Assembly (NCBI RefSeq): GCF_026151205.1
Contig: NC_087082.1
Location: 18,941,401-19,005,400, forward strand
Source of the DNA: Bolinopsis microptera
Lineage: Eukaryota > Ctenophora > Tentaculata > Lobata > Bolinopsidae
Length of the DNA: 64,000 nucleotides
Direction of reading: 5' to 3'
A model generated the notes under the pieces. The model made no database searches, was not told the DNA's origin, and was given only the letters and a program-made list of their open reading frames with translations. This document shows, piece after piece, positions 30,138 through 45,076 of this stretch (positions are counted from its first letter, which is position 1; each line of letters opens with the position of its first letter). A program made the position numbers and the translations under genes.

Positions 30138-30878
30138 TTATCTCTCATCATAGAAATCAGTTTGTTTTTGTTCATCAACTCCATAAAAAGTTGGTTTACA
30201 CACAATTCTACCTGACGAGCGAACTGTACTTTCTGAAGTAGGTTGTGGAGTAGTTGGAGAAGCAGCGTGTTGAATAGTCGGAGAAGCAGAGTGTTGAGTA
30301 GTTGGAGAAGTAGGGTGTTGAATAGTCGGAGAAGCAGAGTGTTGAATAGTCGGAGAAGTAGGGTGCGAGATGTTTTCACTAAAAGCTGCCATATCTTCTT
30401 GTGGAATATTTATAACATTGTTTCTAAATGCAGTCATATCCACTTGTACTTTGTTGAAAGGCAATTTCAGAGCTCTAGTTAAAGGTGATACTTCACTGGG
30501 ATCTGCTCGAGATGCTAAATTTTCGTCTAAGTTCTGCTCAGAGTTAATTTGAGGCATAGCAGGAGTAGATTCAATCAATTCTTCTTGGGGCTCCGTTGTC
30601 ATATTATAGCTTGCGGTTTTCAGGTCCCAAAACTCATTCACACTTGATACTCTTCCCACTGTCCCATCTATCAATTCTTCTAAAAGACTAAGTGCTTTGT
30701 CTAGGGTATCTTCTTTGATCGCAGTTTCGGCTAAGAGAACATAGCTGCTGAATACATAAGCCGGTATCATGCTCTTCTTCTGAGCCTCTGTCAGCGTCGC
30801 TGTAGCAGCCAGGTATCTCCTCCTCCATTCTCTCACAGACTGTCCCACTGTTAGGTGTGGTATTGGAGTTTGTGCCAT
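30138..30878 (-). CDS. Intact 246-residue ORF, gag-like with low-complexity tail
   Basis: A true ATG at 30,878 opens MAQTPIPHLTVGQSVREWRR, RYLAATATLTEAQKKSMIPA, LLAETAIKEDTLDKALSLLE. It passes an acidic middle (EPQEELIESTPAMPQINSE) and imperfect 8-residue repeats (SPTIQHSA, SPTTQHSA, SPTIQHAA) and ends SSGRIVCKPTFYGVDEQKQT. The V-x-EW opening with a helical first 85 residues and a basic SGRI..KP end is reminiscent of retroelement gag proteins; no zinc knuckle, protease or polymerase follows. It is single-copy here and has no stops, so it is the best ORF of the left half. A host gene is possible. Confidence 0.55.
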   Translation of the reverse strand: MAQTPIPHLTVGQSVREWRRRYLAATATLTEAQKKSMIPAYVFSSYVLLAETAIKEDTLDKALSLLEELIDGTVGRVSSVNEFWDLKTASYNMTTEPQEELIESTPAMPQINSEQNLDENLASRADPSEVSPLTRALKLPFNKVQVDMTAFRNNVINIPQEDMAAFSENISHPTSPTIQHSASPTIQHPTSPTTQHSASPTIQHAASPTTPQPTSESTVRSSGRIVCKPTFYGVDEQKQTDFYDER

Positions 30879-31289
30879 CTTTACTTTATAACGAGAGGAT
30901 GTTAATGTCAGTTGGTTACAATGGTCTTTTACAAATGATACACACTGATTCCAGATACAGATAACATCCTGTATAAGTTAATTGTTAGAATGTATTATCA
31001 ATGATATCATTAGATTACTCAATCACAATATTATCAAATATATCATTAGATCAATCAATCACAATATGTCCTTGACAAAAGTAAAATTGTAGCTATAAAA
31101 GGTAGTAAAAGATTGATGAGTCGATGAAAAAAGATTCAGAAATACGATGATCTAAATAAACATAAAAGAAAAATGAAGACAAAAAAACAAGTAACATCAA
31201 AATAAAGATTAAGATTTTTTTAATAAAGAAGATATGGAAGTTTAAAATAGCGAGATTATAAAGAAAAAGATTCAGATTGAAAGATGTAA

Positions 31290-32170
31290 AGATATAATAA
31301 GATATAAAGATATCAACAACCTACATTGGCCTACAAATACCCTCCAACAATCAGATCTAAAGTACTTAAATTATACAAAAAAGTATATAATGAAGCTAAC
31401 ATTGACTCAGAAACATTGAAATGTAATTGTGCGTCAAATCGTTATACAGATCCTACTCATAAACATGTCATTACGGGAGAGCTGAGCTATCAATGATCAA
31501 TAATGATAAACTTCGTAATCTCCTAATGAAAGGATTAAATTATAGAGACCAAGCTAAACCATGCACTGAAAAAGCTTTAAAATGAGTAAAGACGGCACCC
31601 AAAAGCTATTGCGATAAATTGTCTAATTTATGGCATAAACCTATAGAAGAGTTTCAAGAGTGGAAAACACTAATCATAGAGCAAGTGAAAATTCAACTGC
31701 AAGGAGCTAAACCATATCCCTATTATTCAGTATTATCAGATGTTGAAGTCTTAGCAGATTTAGATGAGCTTCATAAAGATTTTGTATTGGTTCCTACCGA
31801 TAAAGCCAAAAATAATATTACTATTGTTTGTAAAAAGTTCTATATTAGTATGATTGAAAAGGAATTATCATCGAATAATTTTACTAAATTTAATCATTTG
31901 CAGAAGATTATATAATTAATGAGCATAAAGCATTCTTACTTAAACATCGTATTAAATTTGATGAAGGTAATAGTAAATTACCTTATTTATATATTACACC
32001 AAAACAGCATAAAAAGCCAGTCGGAATTAGATTATATAACGTCTGGTAGTGGAAGTAGTTTACAACCATTATCAGTCTATCTTAGCATTTGTATTAAATC
32101 TATGCTTCACTCAGCTAAAAATAAATCTATTGCCAGGTGGTCCAACAACAACTTCCTCAGACTCAGATAG
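31290..32170 (+). mobile_element. Penelope-like element, longest left-half copy
   Basis: Plus-strand pieces in order: CNCASNRYTDPTHKHVITGE, DKLRNLLMKGLNYRDQAK, CDKLSNLWHKPIEEFQEWKT, VLADLDELHKDFVLVPTDKA, KNNITIVCKKFYISMIEKEL, LPYLYITPKQHKKPVGI.., TSGSGSSLQPLSVYLSICIK. Several frameshifts (near 31,495, 31,910 and 32,035) and one TGA (near 31,585) break it. The segment from CNC to ITGEL and the following DK-A-KNN-I and PKQHKKP blocks identify a PLE. The copy is cut off before YxDD. A lysine-rich purine tract (31,090-31,290) lies upstream as in the other copies. Confidence 0.75.
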
Positions 32171-32922
32171 TTCGAGTCAGCTACATTCCCTGGTGCACAC
32201 AAAGCTTTTAACAGCTTGAATATTTCAGCGTCACATTCAGATATGAACATCGCTACATTCTTTTTTATGATCAAGGTTCGCTCTGCTGCGTTACTGTTGT
32301 CGTCTGCTAGGTCCGGCACTGTCCCCATCCATAAATTAGCTAGGGCGTGAAATTCGAATCTTTCCACCCAGTTTATATATTTTAAAAATTCAACTTAATG
32401 AAGGCAGGAAACTGCGATATTTTCAAAGTTTCAAAGGTTGCAGCAATTGTTTCATTTAAAAGATCTACATTTAATATAAATCCCTTACTTGTAGAGCGCC
32501 ATCGTCAGTGCCCGAATTTTATCTCTTTTGTCCTCCACAGGTAGTGAGTTGAGGACGCTCCCTATTTGGAGCATTAGCCCTTTTATCTCTGGATCCTGAA
32601 ATAAGACTTGTGAAGTGCTTATAATTAGTATTGACTGTGATTCCATTCAAATGATCTTCTAACTATATATTATATACTAGGGCCGCCGCCCGGGAAAAGT
32701 ATTCAACTTCAAGGCTGACTAACATGTATTGTCCCTACCTCTGAATCTGGTCCGGGCTGGCTGACTTGAAAGACTTGGCTTTGGCTTCAGCTCTTCTAGC
32801 GTCTCGTTTATCTTGTCCATGAACTTGCTATCAAGCTTATCACGCTTCTCTCCTCTATCTGATTCCCGCTTTCTCTTTGTCATCGTTCTGTGGATAACAT
32901 TTTTAAAAAGGTTCAAAATCAA
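32107..32922 (-). CDS. Unknown three-exon family R, copy 3
   Basis: It has the same arrangement as 6,160-6,914. Exon 1 has lost twelve or more bases in the ARTELAGPD part, so its end is altered. Exon 2 reads DPEIKGLMLQIGSVLNSLPV, EDKRDKIRALTMALYK. The third piece is open: MERFEFHALANLWMGTVPDL, ADDNSNAAERTLIIKKNVAM, DAEIFKLLKALCAPGNVADS. The carboxyl end of the third piece runs into PLE sequence in antisense. Confidence 0.5.
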
Positions 32923-33254
32923 GTTTTAATTTCGGTTTTTAGTTTTTTAACTAAAATAAATTAACGTTGCATTGGTAGAATAACGATAATTTATATTCGA
33001 TATAACGTTAACAAGCGCCAAGGCAGATAAAGTTTTACCTAATTTATAATCAGTTCGAGTGGAATTAATTCGGTAAGCTCAGTCAGTATCTGAGCGGATT
33101 CAGATGTACTCATTTGATAGTTATCAAGTGCTTCCAAACAAAACTGGAATAATTCATAAAGTCATAACATAACATAACTTACGTTACATGTATAACCAGT
33201 TCCTCTGTATAATATATTATATTCCTTTTTGCAGTGGTCTTACATCTTGTGGTT

Positions 33255-33940
33255 CTGTCCCTGCACGCATCCACTGTACAGACGCTGCCTGGTCACCATG
33301 GGTTGCCTCATCGCCTATATAAAACAAGACATTGAATTGTTGGTAAAGTCACTGTGTTGAGTCGTGTTGGTGGTGGTGGTGGGCCGTGGGGTTGATGGAG
33401 GGGTTCTTCTGGAGTTGGCGGCGCTGTCACAAGCTAACATGTCCGTGATACACTCTTACGCTGCCGCTATTGACTCTGTTAGTTGTCCAATAATCCTTAC
33501 ATGATGGCCTAGCCTCATTGCCTATTATAACACCATACAACCATATGATGACATCTATCATACATCTATATCAGGTGCAGGGGATATTTTTGTAATTTTT
33601 GGGGTATTATAGGGAATGCCTCCATAATAAGGTCCCCATAATACCCCAATAATAATGCTGTAGTGGAATGAACTGACTGACACTAGAAATTTTAAAACTC
33701 GATGTTCTCATACCCTGGTTGTCTACACTATAACTTTTTCCACATTTGGTGTAATGTTTTGTGACACGAAGGCAATTAAAAGCAGTGTAAGTTTTACATT
33801 TGTTGCAATTAAAGTGATTGTCTGCTTTGTCTTGCGCTGGTGGTTAATAGGCCGGTGGGGGTGGTTTGTTTATCATTCTTCTTCGTCTGACACCAAGTTA
33901 GAAAATGAAAACAGGATTCATGTGCTAAATCTGTAATGCA
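33255..33940. other. Non-coding, includes a repeat shared with 18.5 kb
   Basis: 33,255-33,600 resembles 18,510-18,810, including CTGTCCCTGCACGCATCCAC and a TATA-like CCTATATAAAAC. At 33,601-33,647 a short perfect stem pairs GGGGTATTAT with ATAATACCCC. No gene is supported. Confidence 0.45.
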
Positions 33941-33944
33941 GGAA

Positions 33945-35396
33945 TACGGGTATCGGCCTTACAAAATGACACGAAAAAGGAGACGGCTCTGAAATGCACA
34001 AAAAATGAGTTTTGTTCATGTTTTATTATCCAGATAGGTAGTTCAACAGGTATATTTTTCTTTCCGGGGGTTGATTTGATTGAAAAACCGAAAATTTTGC
34101 GATAAAAATTGTCATCTTTTAAATCTTCCAAAAAAACATGCCTTACAAAATGACAATTTCGTCACGGCTGTCATTTTTTAACAGCAGCCTATAGAAATTT
34201 GATTTCACCTAGGACAGTTAGATAAATATAATAGATTGAAGATTAGAATAGCTTTTACAGGGAAAAGGATGATTTAAAAAAGTTGGGCAATTTCGCGTGA
34301 GATAGTGCCTTACAAAATGACAACCCAAAACGGCATCACTTCAAATCCGATTTGGGAAAAAGTTTCATTATTCTTTCACGTGTCTTACTGTTAGATATAT
34401 ATGTTGTTTATATTATACCAGTTCTGTTTTTACCAAAATATATTTAAAAAGGAACATTTTTTATACTTTGAAAAAATTTTAAAAATGTCATTTTGTGAGG
34501 CGTAAAAATAATTTTTGTTTTCATACTTGAACACAGTATTTGGTTATATTTTTCAAACTTTTTAAAACTTTTCAGTGTTTAGTTAACGTTTGACATGTTT
34601 TAGGAGTTGTTATTACTCTCTGCTTTCACAAAATAGAAGCTTTATTTCGTTGAGTTTTGAAATCTGAGTTTGAAATCAAAGAGTTTGAAATCAAAGTTTT
34701 GATATCAGAACTGCATTTTTTTAATGCTACTTGATTGTTAACTGTCAGATTATGATTATTTTTAACTCCTTCTTGTATTGACTGTCTCTGATCCATTTTA
34801 GATGATGAAAATAATTCAATCTGAAACATTGTCATTTTGTAAGGCTTTTCGGTGTCATTTTGTGAGGCATTTTGATCAAAATTGATGATCAAACAAACAC
34901 ATTTATGCTCATCATCAGCTTACTGGGTTTAAGAATATCAATAATTAGGCAAAGGGCATCCAATATAAATATGCCATCTTTGTATCATAAAATAAAACTG
35001 TCATTTTGTGAGGCATAACACTGTCATTTTGTGAGGTCATTTTTTTGTCATTTCTTCTACCAAAGTCACTAAATCAGTTTTTTTTATTTGACCAGAGTAG
35101 TCTTTGATTGACATAAGTCATGGTAGTACCTGGTTTTCTGGGGTTAAATTCAAAACTTTCGTCTCCATTCTGGGTAACAGTTAGGCGGGGCAATGACTGA
35201 ACAGCAAAAACGTCCATATTTATGTAAGAAATATAGATTCTATGTCATTATCATTCCTTGGGAAGTGTTAATTAATGCTTTTTCTTTCATACAGTAAAAG
35301 GAATAGGGTTCAATGTATAGGGAACCTAAGCTACAGCATGGTCTATGTGGGCTGTCATTTTGTGAGGCCTGTCATTTTGTAAGGCCGATACCCGTA
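33945..35396. mobile_element. Non-autonomous DNA transposon with repeated end motifs
   Basis: Perfect 27-bp inverted ends lie at 33,945-33,971 and 35,370-35,396, counting the TA at each outer edge; TA is a plausible target duplication. The inner part of the end (CCTTACAAAATGAC) recurs internally. It is in the left-end orientation at about 33,958, 34,141 and 34,308, and inverted (GTCATTTTGTGAGGC or GTCATTTTGTAAGGC) at about 34,487, 34,830, 34,853, 35,000, 35,022 and 35,353. There is no ORF with transposase features; the longest open frames are under 90 codons. The TA flank suggests the Tc1/mariner group, but the multi-site ends are unusual for it. Confidence 0.8.
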
Positions 35397-38447
<3,051 letters not shown>

Positions 38448-38631
38448 ATAATACTTGGTTTCCGGAGAATGTTTCTTACTAAAAGTAGACTTCTAAATCG
38501 AAAAAGCTCATATTTTCATATATTTTAAGCCAAATTCAGAAATTTGGCAAACTGAAGTTCCACGATTGTTTTTGCTCTTAACGTTTCAGTTATCGAACAG
38601 TGCAGATTATTATTATTTTCGTTAATTTTAG

Positions 38632-41600
38632 CAGTGCAGAAAGACGGTGAGCATGACCAGATTCCAACTGAGTCAATGAGCTCCATTGTTAGCCCAACAC
38701 TGGGTGATGCTATCCCCACAGAGGACTCTAGAGTAGCCCAGTTTGAAGATTACCTGATTTATATCCTTCCACCTCTGGCGACGATCGTACTACCTTTCTC
38801 TTTGTTTAACGTCTATCTTCTGAATGTAACCAATAGATTGGGAAGTTCGTCACATTTTCTCTACCTCAACTTACTTTCTACAGGTACCAGGTTGTTGGAG
38901 TTTGATTAATTTAGTAAATAATTCGCAAACTGTCCTAAGACGTTGATATAATCGTTAAGATTTTATAGTATAATAGATGATATAATAGCTAAAATGATAC
39001 TCATTGCTGTATCAAAGTACTCAGCATATTGTTCAAGGAGTGTTTTTGTGATTGGTGCAGTTATAAAATATTAGTCGATTGCTTCGTCTGAAAAACCTAT
39101 CATATATAGTTTTATTATATAGTTTTACTTGATACTTCAAGCAACAGTTATTGAATGACCATAATATTATGTTTTTACTTTGTAACCATCATACATATAT
39201 AATATTTCCAGATATTCTAACAGCATTATCTGGGATATTTATAGTTATTCACATCAAAAACCAAGACGAACTCAGCTTCTGGCTATTTAAAAACATGATC
39301 TGGCTCTCCTTCTACACAGCTGTACCGCTTCTCTTCAGCTTAGTTACCATCAGGGTTAGTTATAACTTAGTATAACTCTTTTACTGTTACCATCAGAGTT
39401 AGTTATAACTTAGTCTAACTCTTTTACTGTTACCATCAGAGTTAGTTATAACTTAGTCTAACTCTTTTACTGTTACCATCAGAGTTAGTTATAACTTAGT
39501 CTAACTCTTTTACTGTTACCATCAGAGTTAGTTATAACTTAGTCTAACTCTTTTACTGTTACCATCAGAGTTAGTTATAACTTAGTCAAACTCTTTTACT
39601 GTTACCATCAGAGTTAGTTATAACTTAGTATAACTCTTTTACTGTTACCATCAGAGTTAGTTATAACTTAGTATAACTCTTTTACTGTTACCATCAGAGT
39701 TAGTTATAACTTAGTCTAACTCTTTTACTGTTACCATCAGAGTTAGTTATATCTTAGTATAACTCTTTTACTGTTACCATCAGAGTTAGTTATAACTTAG
39801 TCTAACTCTTTTACTGTTACCATCAGAGTTAGTTATAACTTAGTATAACTCTTTTACTGTTACCATCAGAGTTAGTTATAACTTAGTCTAACTCTTTTAC
39901 TGTTACCATCAGAGTTAGTTATAACTTAGTCTAACTCTTTTACTGTTACCATCAGAGTTAGTTATATCTTAGTATAACTCTTTTACTGTTACCATCAGAG
40001 TTAGTTATAACTTAGTATAACTCTTTTACTGTTACCATCAGAGTTAGTTATAACTTAGTCTAACTCTTTTACTGTTACCATCAGAGTTAGTTATATCTTA
40101 GTATAACTCTTTTACTGTTACCATCAGAGTTAGTTATAACTTAGTCTAACTCTTTTACTGTTACCATCAGAGTTAGTTATAACTTAGTCTAACTCTTTTA
40201 CTGTTACCATCAGAGTTAGTTATAACTTAGTATAACTCTTTTACTGTTACCATCAGAGTTAGTTATAACTTAGTATAACTCTTTTACTGTTACCATCAGA
40301 GTTAGTTATAACTTAGTCTAACTCTTTTACTGTTACCATCAGAGTTAGTTATAACTTAGTATAACTCTTTTACTGTTACCATCAGAGTTAGTTATAACTT
40401 AGTCTAACTCTTTTACTGTTACCATCAGAGTTAGTTATATCTTAGTCTAACTCTTTTACTGTTACCATCAGAGTTAGTTATAACTTAGTCTAACTCTTTT
40501 ACTGTTACCATCAGAGTTAGTTATATCATAGTCTAACTCTTTTACTGTTACCATCAGAGTTAGTTATATCTTAGTCTAACTCTTTTACTGTTACCATCAG
40601 AGTTAGTTATATCTTAGTATAACTCTTTTACTGTTACCATCAGAGTTAGTTATATCTTAGTCTAACTCTTTTACTGTTACCATCAGAGTTAGTTATATCA
40701 TAGTCTAACTCTTTTACTGTTACCATCAGAGTTAGTTATATCTTAGTCTAACTCTTTTACTGTTACCATCAGAGTTAGTTATAACTTAGTCTAACTCTTT
40801 TACTGTTACCATCAGAGTTAGTTATATCATAGTCTAACTCTTTTACTGTTACCATCAGAGTTAGTTATATCTTAGTCTAACTCTTTTACTGTTACCATCA
40901 GAGTTAGTTATATCATAGTCTAACTCTTTTACTGTTACCATCAGAGTTAGTTATATCTTAGTCTAACTCTTTTACTGTTACCATCAGAGTTAGTTATATC
41001 TTAGTCTAACTCTTTTACTGTTACCATCAGAGTTAGTTATAACTTAGTCTAACTCTTTTACTGTTACCATCAGAGTTAGTTATAACTTAGTCTAACTCTT
41101 TTACTGTTACCATCAGAGTTAGTTATATCTTAGTCTAACTCTTTTACTGTTACCATCAGAGTTAGTTATAACTTAGTCTAACTCTTTTACTGTTACCATC
41201 AGAGTTAGTTATATCATAGTCTAACTCTTTTACTGTTACCATCAGAGTTAGTTATATCTTAGTCTAACTCTTTTACTGTTACCATCAGAGTTAGTTATAT
41301 CATAGTCTAACTCTTTTACTGTTACCATCAGAGTTAGTTATATCTTAGTCTAACTCTTTTACTGTTACCATCAGAGTTAGTTATATCTTAGTCTAACTCT
41401 TTTACTGTTACCATCAGAGTTAGTTATAACTTAGTCTAACTCTTTTACTGTTACCATCAGAGTTAGTTATATCTTAGTCTAACTCTTTTACTGTTACCAT
41501 CAGAGTTAGTTATAACTTAGTCTAACTCTTTTACTGTTACCATCAGAGTTAGTTATATCTTAGTCTAACTCTTTTACTGTTACCATCAGAGTTAGTTATA

Positions 41601-44600
41601 ACTTAGTCTAACTCTTTTACTGTTACCATCAGAGTTAGTTATAACTTAGTCTAACTCTTTTACTGTTACCATCAGAGTTAGTTATATCTTAGTCTAACTC
41701 TTTTACTGTTACCATCAGAGTTAGTTATAACGTAGTCTAACTCTTTTACTGTTACCATCAGAGTTAGTTATATCTTAGTCTAACTCTTTTACTGTTACCA
41801 TCAGAGTTAGTTATATCTTAGTCTAACTCTTTTACTGTTACCATCAGAGTTAGTTATAACTTAGTCTAACTCTTTTACTGTTACCATCAGAGTTAGTTAT
41901 AACTTAGTCTAACTCTTTTACTGTTACCATCAGAGTTAGTTATATCTTAGTCTAACTCTTTTACTGTTACCATCAGAGTTAGTTATATCTTAGTCTAACT
42001 CTTTTACTGTTACCATCAGAGTTAGTTATAACTTAGTCTAACTCTTTTACTGTTACCATCAGAGTTAGTTATAACGTAGTATAACTCTTTTACTGTTACC
42101 ATCAGAGTTAGTTATATCTTAGTCTAACTCTTTTACTGTTACCATCAGAGTTAGTTATATCTTAGTCTAACTCTTTTACTGTTACCATCAGAGTTAGTTA
42201 TAACTTAGTCTAACTCTTTTACTGTTACCATCAGAGTTAGTTATAACTTAGTCTAACTCTTTTACTGTTACCATCAGAGTTAGTTATAACTTAGTCTAAC
42301 TCTTTTACTGTTACCATCAGAGTTAGTTATAACTTAGTCTAACTCTTTTACTGTTACCATCAGAGTTAGTTATAACGTAGTATAACTCTTTTACTGTTAC
42401 CATCAGAGTTAGTTATATCTTAGTCTAACTCTTTTACTGTTACCATCAGAGTTAGTTATATCTTAGTCTAACTCTTTTACTGTTACCATCAGAGTTAGTT
42501 ATAACTTAGTCTAACTCTTTTACTGTTACCATCAGAGTTAGTTATAACGTAGTATAACTCTTTTACTGTTACCATCAGAGTTAGTTATATCTTAGTCTAA
42601 CTCTTTTACTGTTGCCATCAGAGTTAGTTATATCTTAGTCTAACTCTTTTACTGTTACCATCAGAGTTAGTTATAACTTAGTCTAACTCTTTTACTGTTA
42701 CCATCAGAGTTAGTTATAACTTAGTCTAACTCTTTTACTGTTACCATCAGAGTTAGTTATAACTTAGTCTAACTCTTTTACTGTTACCATCAGAGTTAGT
42801 TATATCTTAGTCTAACTCTTTTACTGTTACCATCAGAGTTAGTTATAACGTAGTATAACTCTTTTACTGTTACCATCAGAGTTAGTTATAACGTAGTCTA
42901 ACTCTTTTACTGTTACCATCAGAGTTAGTTATATCTTAGTCTAACTCTTTTACTGTTACCATCAGAGTTAGTTATAACTTAGTCTAACTCTTTTACTGTT
43001 ACCATCAGAGTTAGTTATAACTTAGTCTAACTCTTTTACTGTTACCATCAGAGTTAGTTATATCTTAGTCTAACTCTTTTACTGTTACCATCAGAGTTAG
43101 TTATATCTTAGTCTAACTCTTTTACTGTTACCATCAGAGTTAGTTATATCTTAGTCTAACTCTTTTACTGTTACCATCAGAGTTAGTTATAACTTAGTCT
43201 AACTCTTTTACTGTTACCATCAGAGTTAGTTATAACGTAGTCTAACTCTTTTACTGTTACCATCAGAGTTAGTTATAACTTAGTCTAACTCTTTTACTGT
43301 TACCATCAGAGTTAGTTATAACGTAGTCTAACTCTTTTACTGTTACCATCAGAGTTAGTTATAACTTAGTCTAACTCTTTTACTGTTACCATCAGAGTTA
43401 GTTATAACTTAGTCTAACTCTTTTACTGTTACCATCAGAGTTAGTTATAACTTAGTCTAACTCTTTTACTGTTACCATCAGAGTTAGTTATATCATAGTC
43501 TAACTCTTTTACTGTTACCATCAGGGTTAGTTATATCTTAGTCTAACTCTTTTACTGTTACCATCAGAGTTAGTTATATCATAGTCTAACTCTTTTACTG
43601 TATAGCTCTTCAAGGTAAATTTAAGCACAAGCCATCTAAGAATACCTTGCAATTCAGAAGAATAAACAGTATTCTTCTGATTTGCTAACTTAAACTCCCT
43701 TGTAGGTACTCTCTCGTCATCTAGAGATATCAAAGTGGCTGTCGTACGGACTCAGAATTGCTAAAATAATGGCAGTATTATCCTGGTGCACTGGGCTAGG
43801 AGTAGCTGTCCTGCACAACTGTTATACATTTGGGAGAGTAGGTGATTGATTGGGGACCAGATTTGCTTACTGGCCTATGTTTAATTCAAATATAATATAT
43901 TATTATAGAATACAAAATTGATGTAAAAAAGTAGCACAAAATACTTAATAACTCCTTACCTTTTATATGACTGATAAATGATAGACATGACTGATAAATG
44001 ATAGACATGACTGCTAAATGATAGGTTCGGAGATAAAGAATGTTCTGATAATGTGCGTTGTGATCCTAACCTGTGGCATGAACCTGTACGTGTGGTTAAC
44101 GTTAAAACGGGTACGATATGAGTCTAGTAGGGTGTACAAAGCAACTGTCACTGCTCTCTTCCTCTTCCTTAACTTCATGTTGTACTATGCTTATGTCACT
44201 GCTGTCAACATCTTCTCAATCTATGCCCTGGCTACAGGTATAGATATTTTAAAATATAAATATAATGTAAGCCGTGTTTCACTTTCGGTTGTGCTCATTT
44301 ACCATGTTTACAATATAATCATAGCACGTGGTTCTTTTAGGTTTAATCGTGTTATATATATATAATCATCATTATATTATATATCATCATTATATATATA
44401 TCATCTAATTTGCTGTTTTTTCTCTTTTCCTTTTTCTTCGATCCATGGCTAAAACATGGCATGACATAATAAGGTTGTATATCATTATAAACTTATGATC
44501 AGATTAAATATTGGTAATGAATAAAATCTTGATAGTAAAACAAATGTTCATGTTATTTACAGTACAATCAATCAATATCAATACAAATTATTTAAGCACC

Positions 44601-45076
44601 CAGAACATGCTTCTGTTTTGTGTTAGCTTTGATTATAAATGAAAATGCGTTCGTGATTTTGTGTACGAATGAAATTAGAATATTGAAAGAATCAAAACAT
44701 CTAATATGTACTTTGATGCAAAAGAACTAATTAACTCCCTGGCAATTGCGTCCTTATCAATATCACGTGTTTCTGATCCTCAGGCAGCAGTGCATGTTCG
44801 ACCTCATCATGGGTAGGACTCCTGCTCTGCAGTAACAAAGGTAGACACGAGCTAGGCAACTGCTTGCTCATGTTGCACGGGATTGGGAACAACCTGATCC
44901 TGGTGACCATGAATATCAGGATGGCGAGGATAGTGGTGCAGTATCACGTCAGAACAGTTAGAGGTCACGTGAGAACAGCTAGAGGTCACGTGGGAACAGC
45001 TAGAGATCATGTGAGAACCGCTAGAGATTGGTTCAGTGGAGCTGAGGGAGATGAGGGACAGCCGCTAATTTCTTGA
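38632..45076 (+). CDS. Seven-transmembrane GPCR, five visible exons
   Basis: Exons: 38,632-38,883; 39,212-39,354; 43,706-43,841; 44,025-44,237; 44,784-45,076. All have AG/GT borders and phases match at every join (1, 0, 1, 1). The reading gives about 345 residues: a hydrophilic start with PTESMSSIVSPTLGDAIP, then seven hydrophobic segments near YLIYILPPLATIVLPFSLF, DILTALSGIFIVIH, WLSFYTAVPLLFSLVTIR, IMAVLSWCTGLGVAVLH, LIMCVVILTCGMNLYVWL, ALFLFLNFMLYYAYVTA and NCLLMLHGIGNNLILVTM. The cytoplasmic tail has four 8-residue repeats (HVRTARGH type) and ends GQPLIS. There is no clear DRY or NPxxY, so it is a divergent rhodopsin-like or orphan receptor at the plasma membrane. The amino end is open, so at least one upstream exon is missing. 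A polyadenylation-type AATAAA lies at 45,239-45,244. Confidence 0.8.
39355..43600 (+). repeat. 43-bp minisatellite filling a GPCR intron
   Basis: About 98 units (from length) of a 43-bp repeat start exactly at the exon 2 donor. The unit reads AGAGTTAGTTATAACTTAGT, then CTAACTCTTTTACTGTTACC and ATC. AGAGTTAG and CTAACTCT are reverse complements and can form a stem in each unit. AGTTATAACT is a second perfect palindrome. Unit variants differ mostly at AACTTA/ATCTTA/ATCATA and TCTAAC/TATAAC. Confidence 0.97.
43964..44024 (+). repeat. 20-bp tandem repeat at a splice acceptor
   Basis: ATGACTGATAAATGATAGAC occurs twice and a third, diverged unit ends ATGATAG at the acceptor of GPCR exon 4. Each unit supplies an ATAG that could serve as an alternative acceptor. 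Confidence 0.8.

Noticed and set aside
34626-34892. Minus-strand frame of 88 codons inside the 33.9-35.4 kb transposon as a transposase
   Set aside because: No DDE motif, helix-turn-helix or conserved pattern; it overlaps the repeated end motifs and is probably chance.
39355-43600. CRISPR-like array in the 43-bp or 28-bp repeats
   Set aside because: Units are directly adjacent tandem repeats without unique spacers, in a eukaryotic intron or intergenic context, and there are no cas genes.
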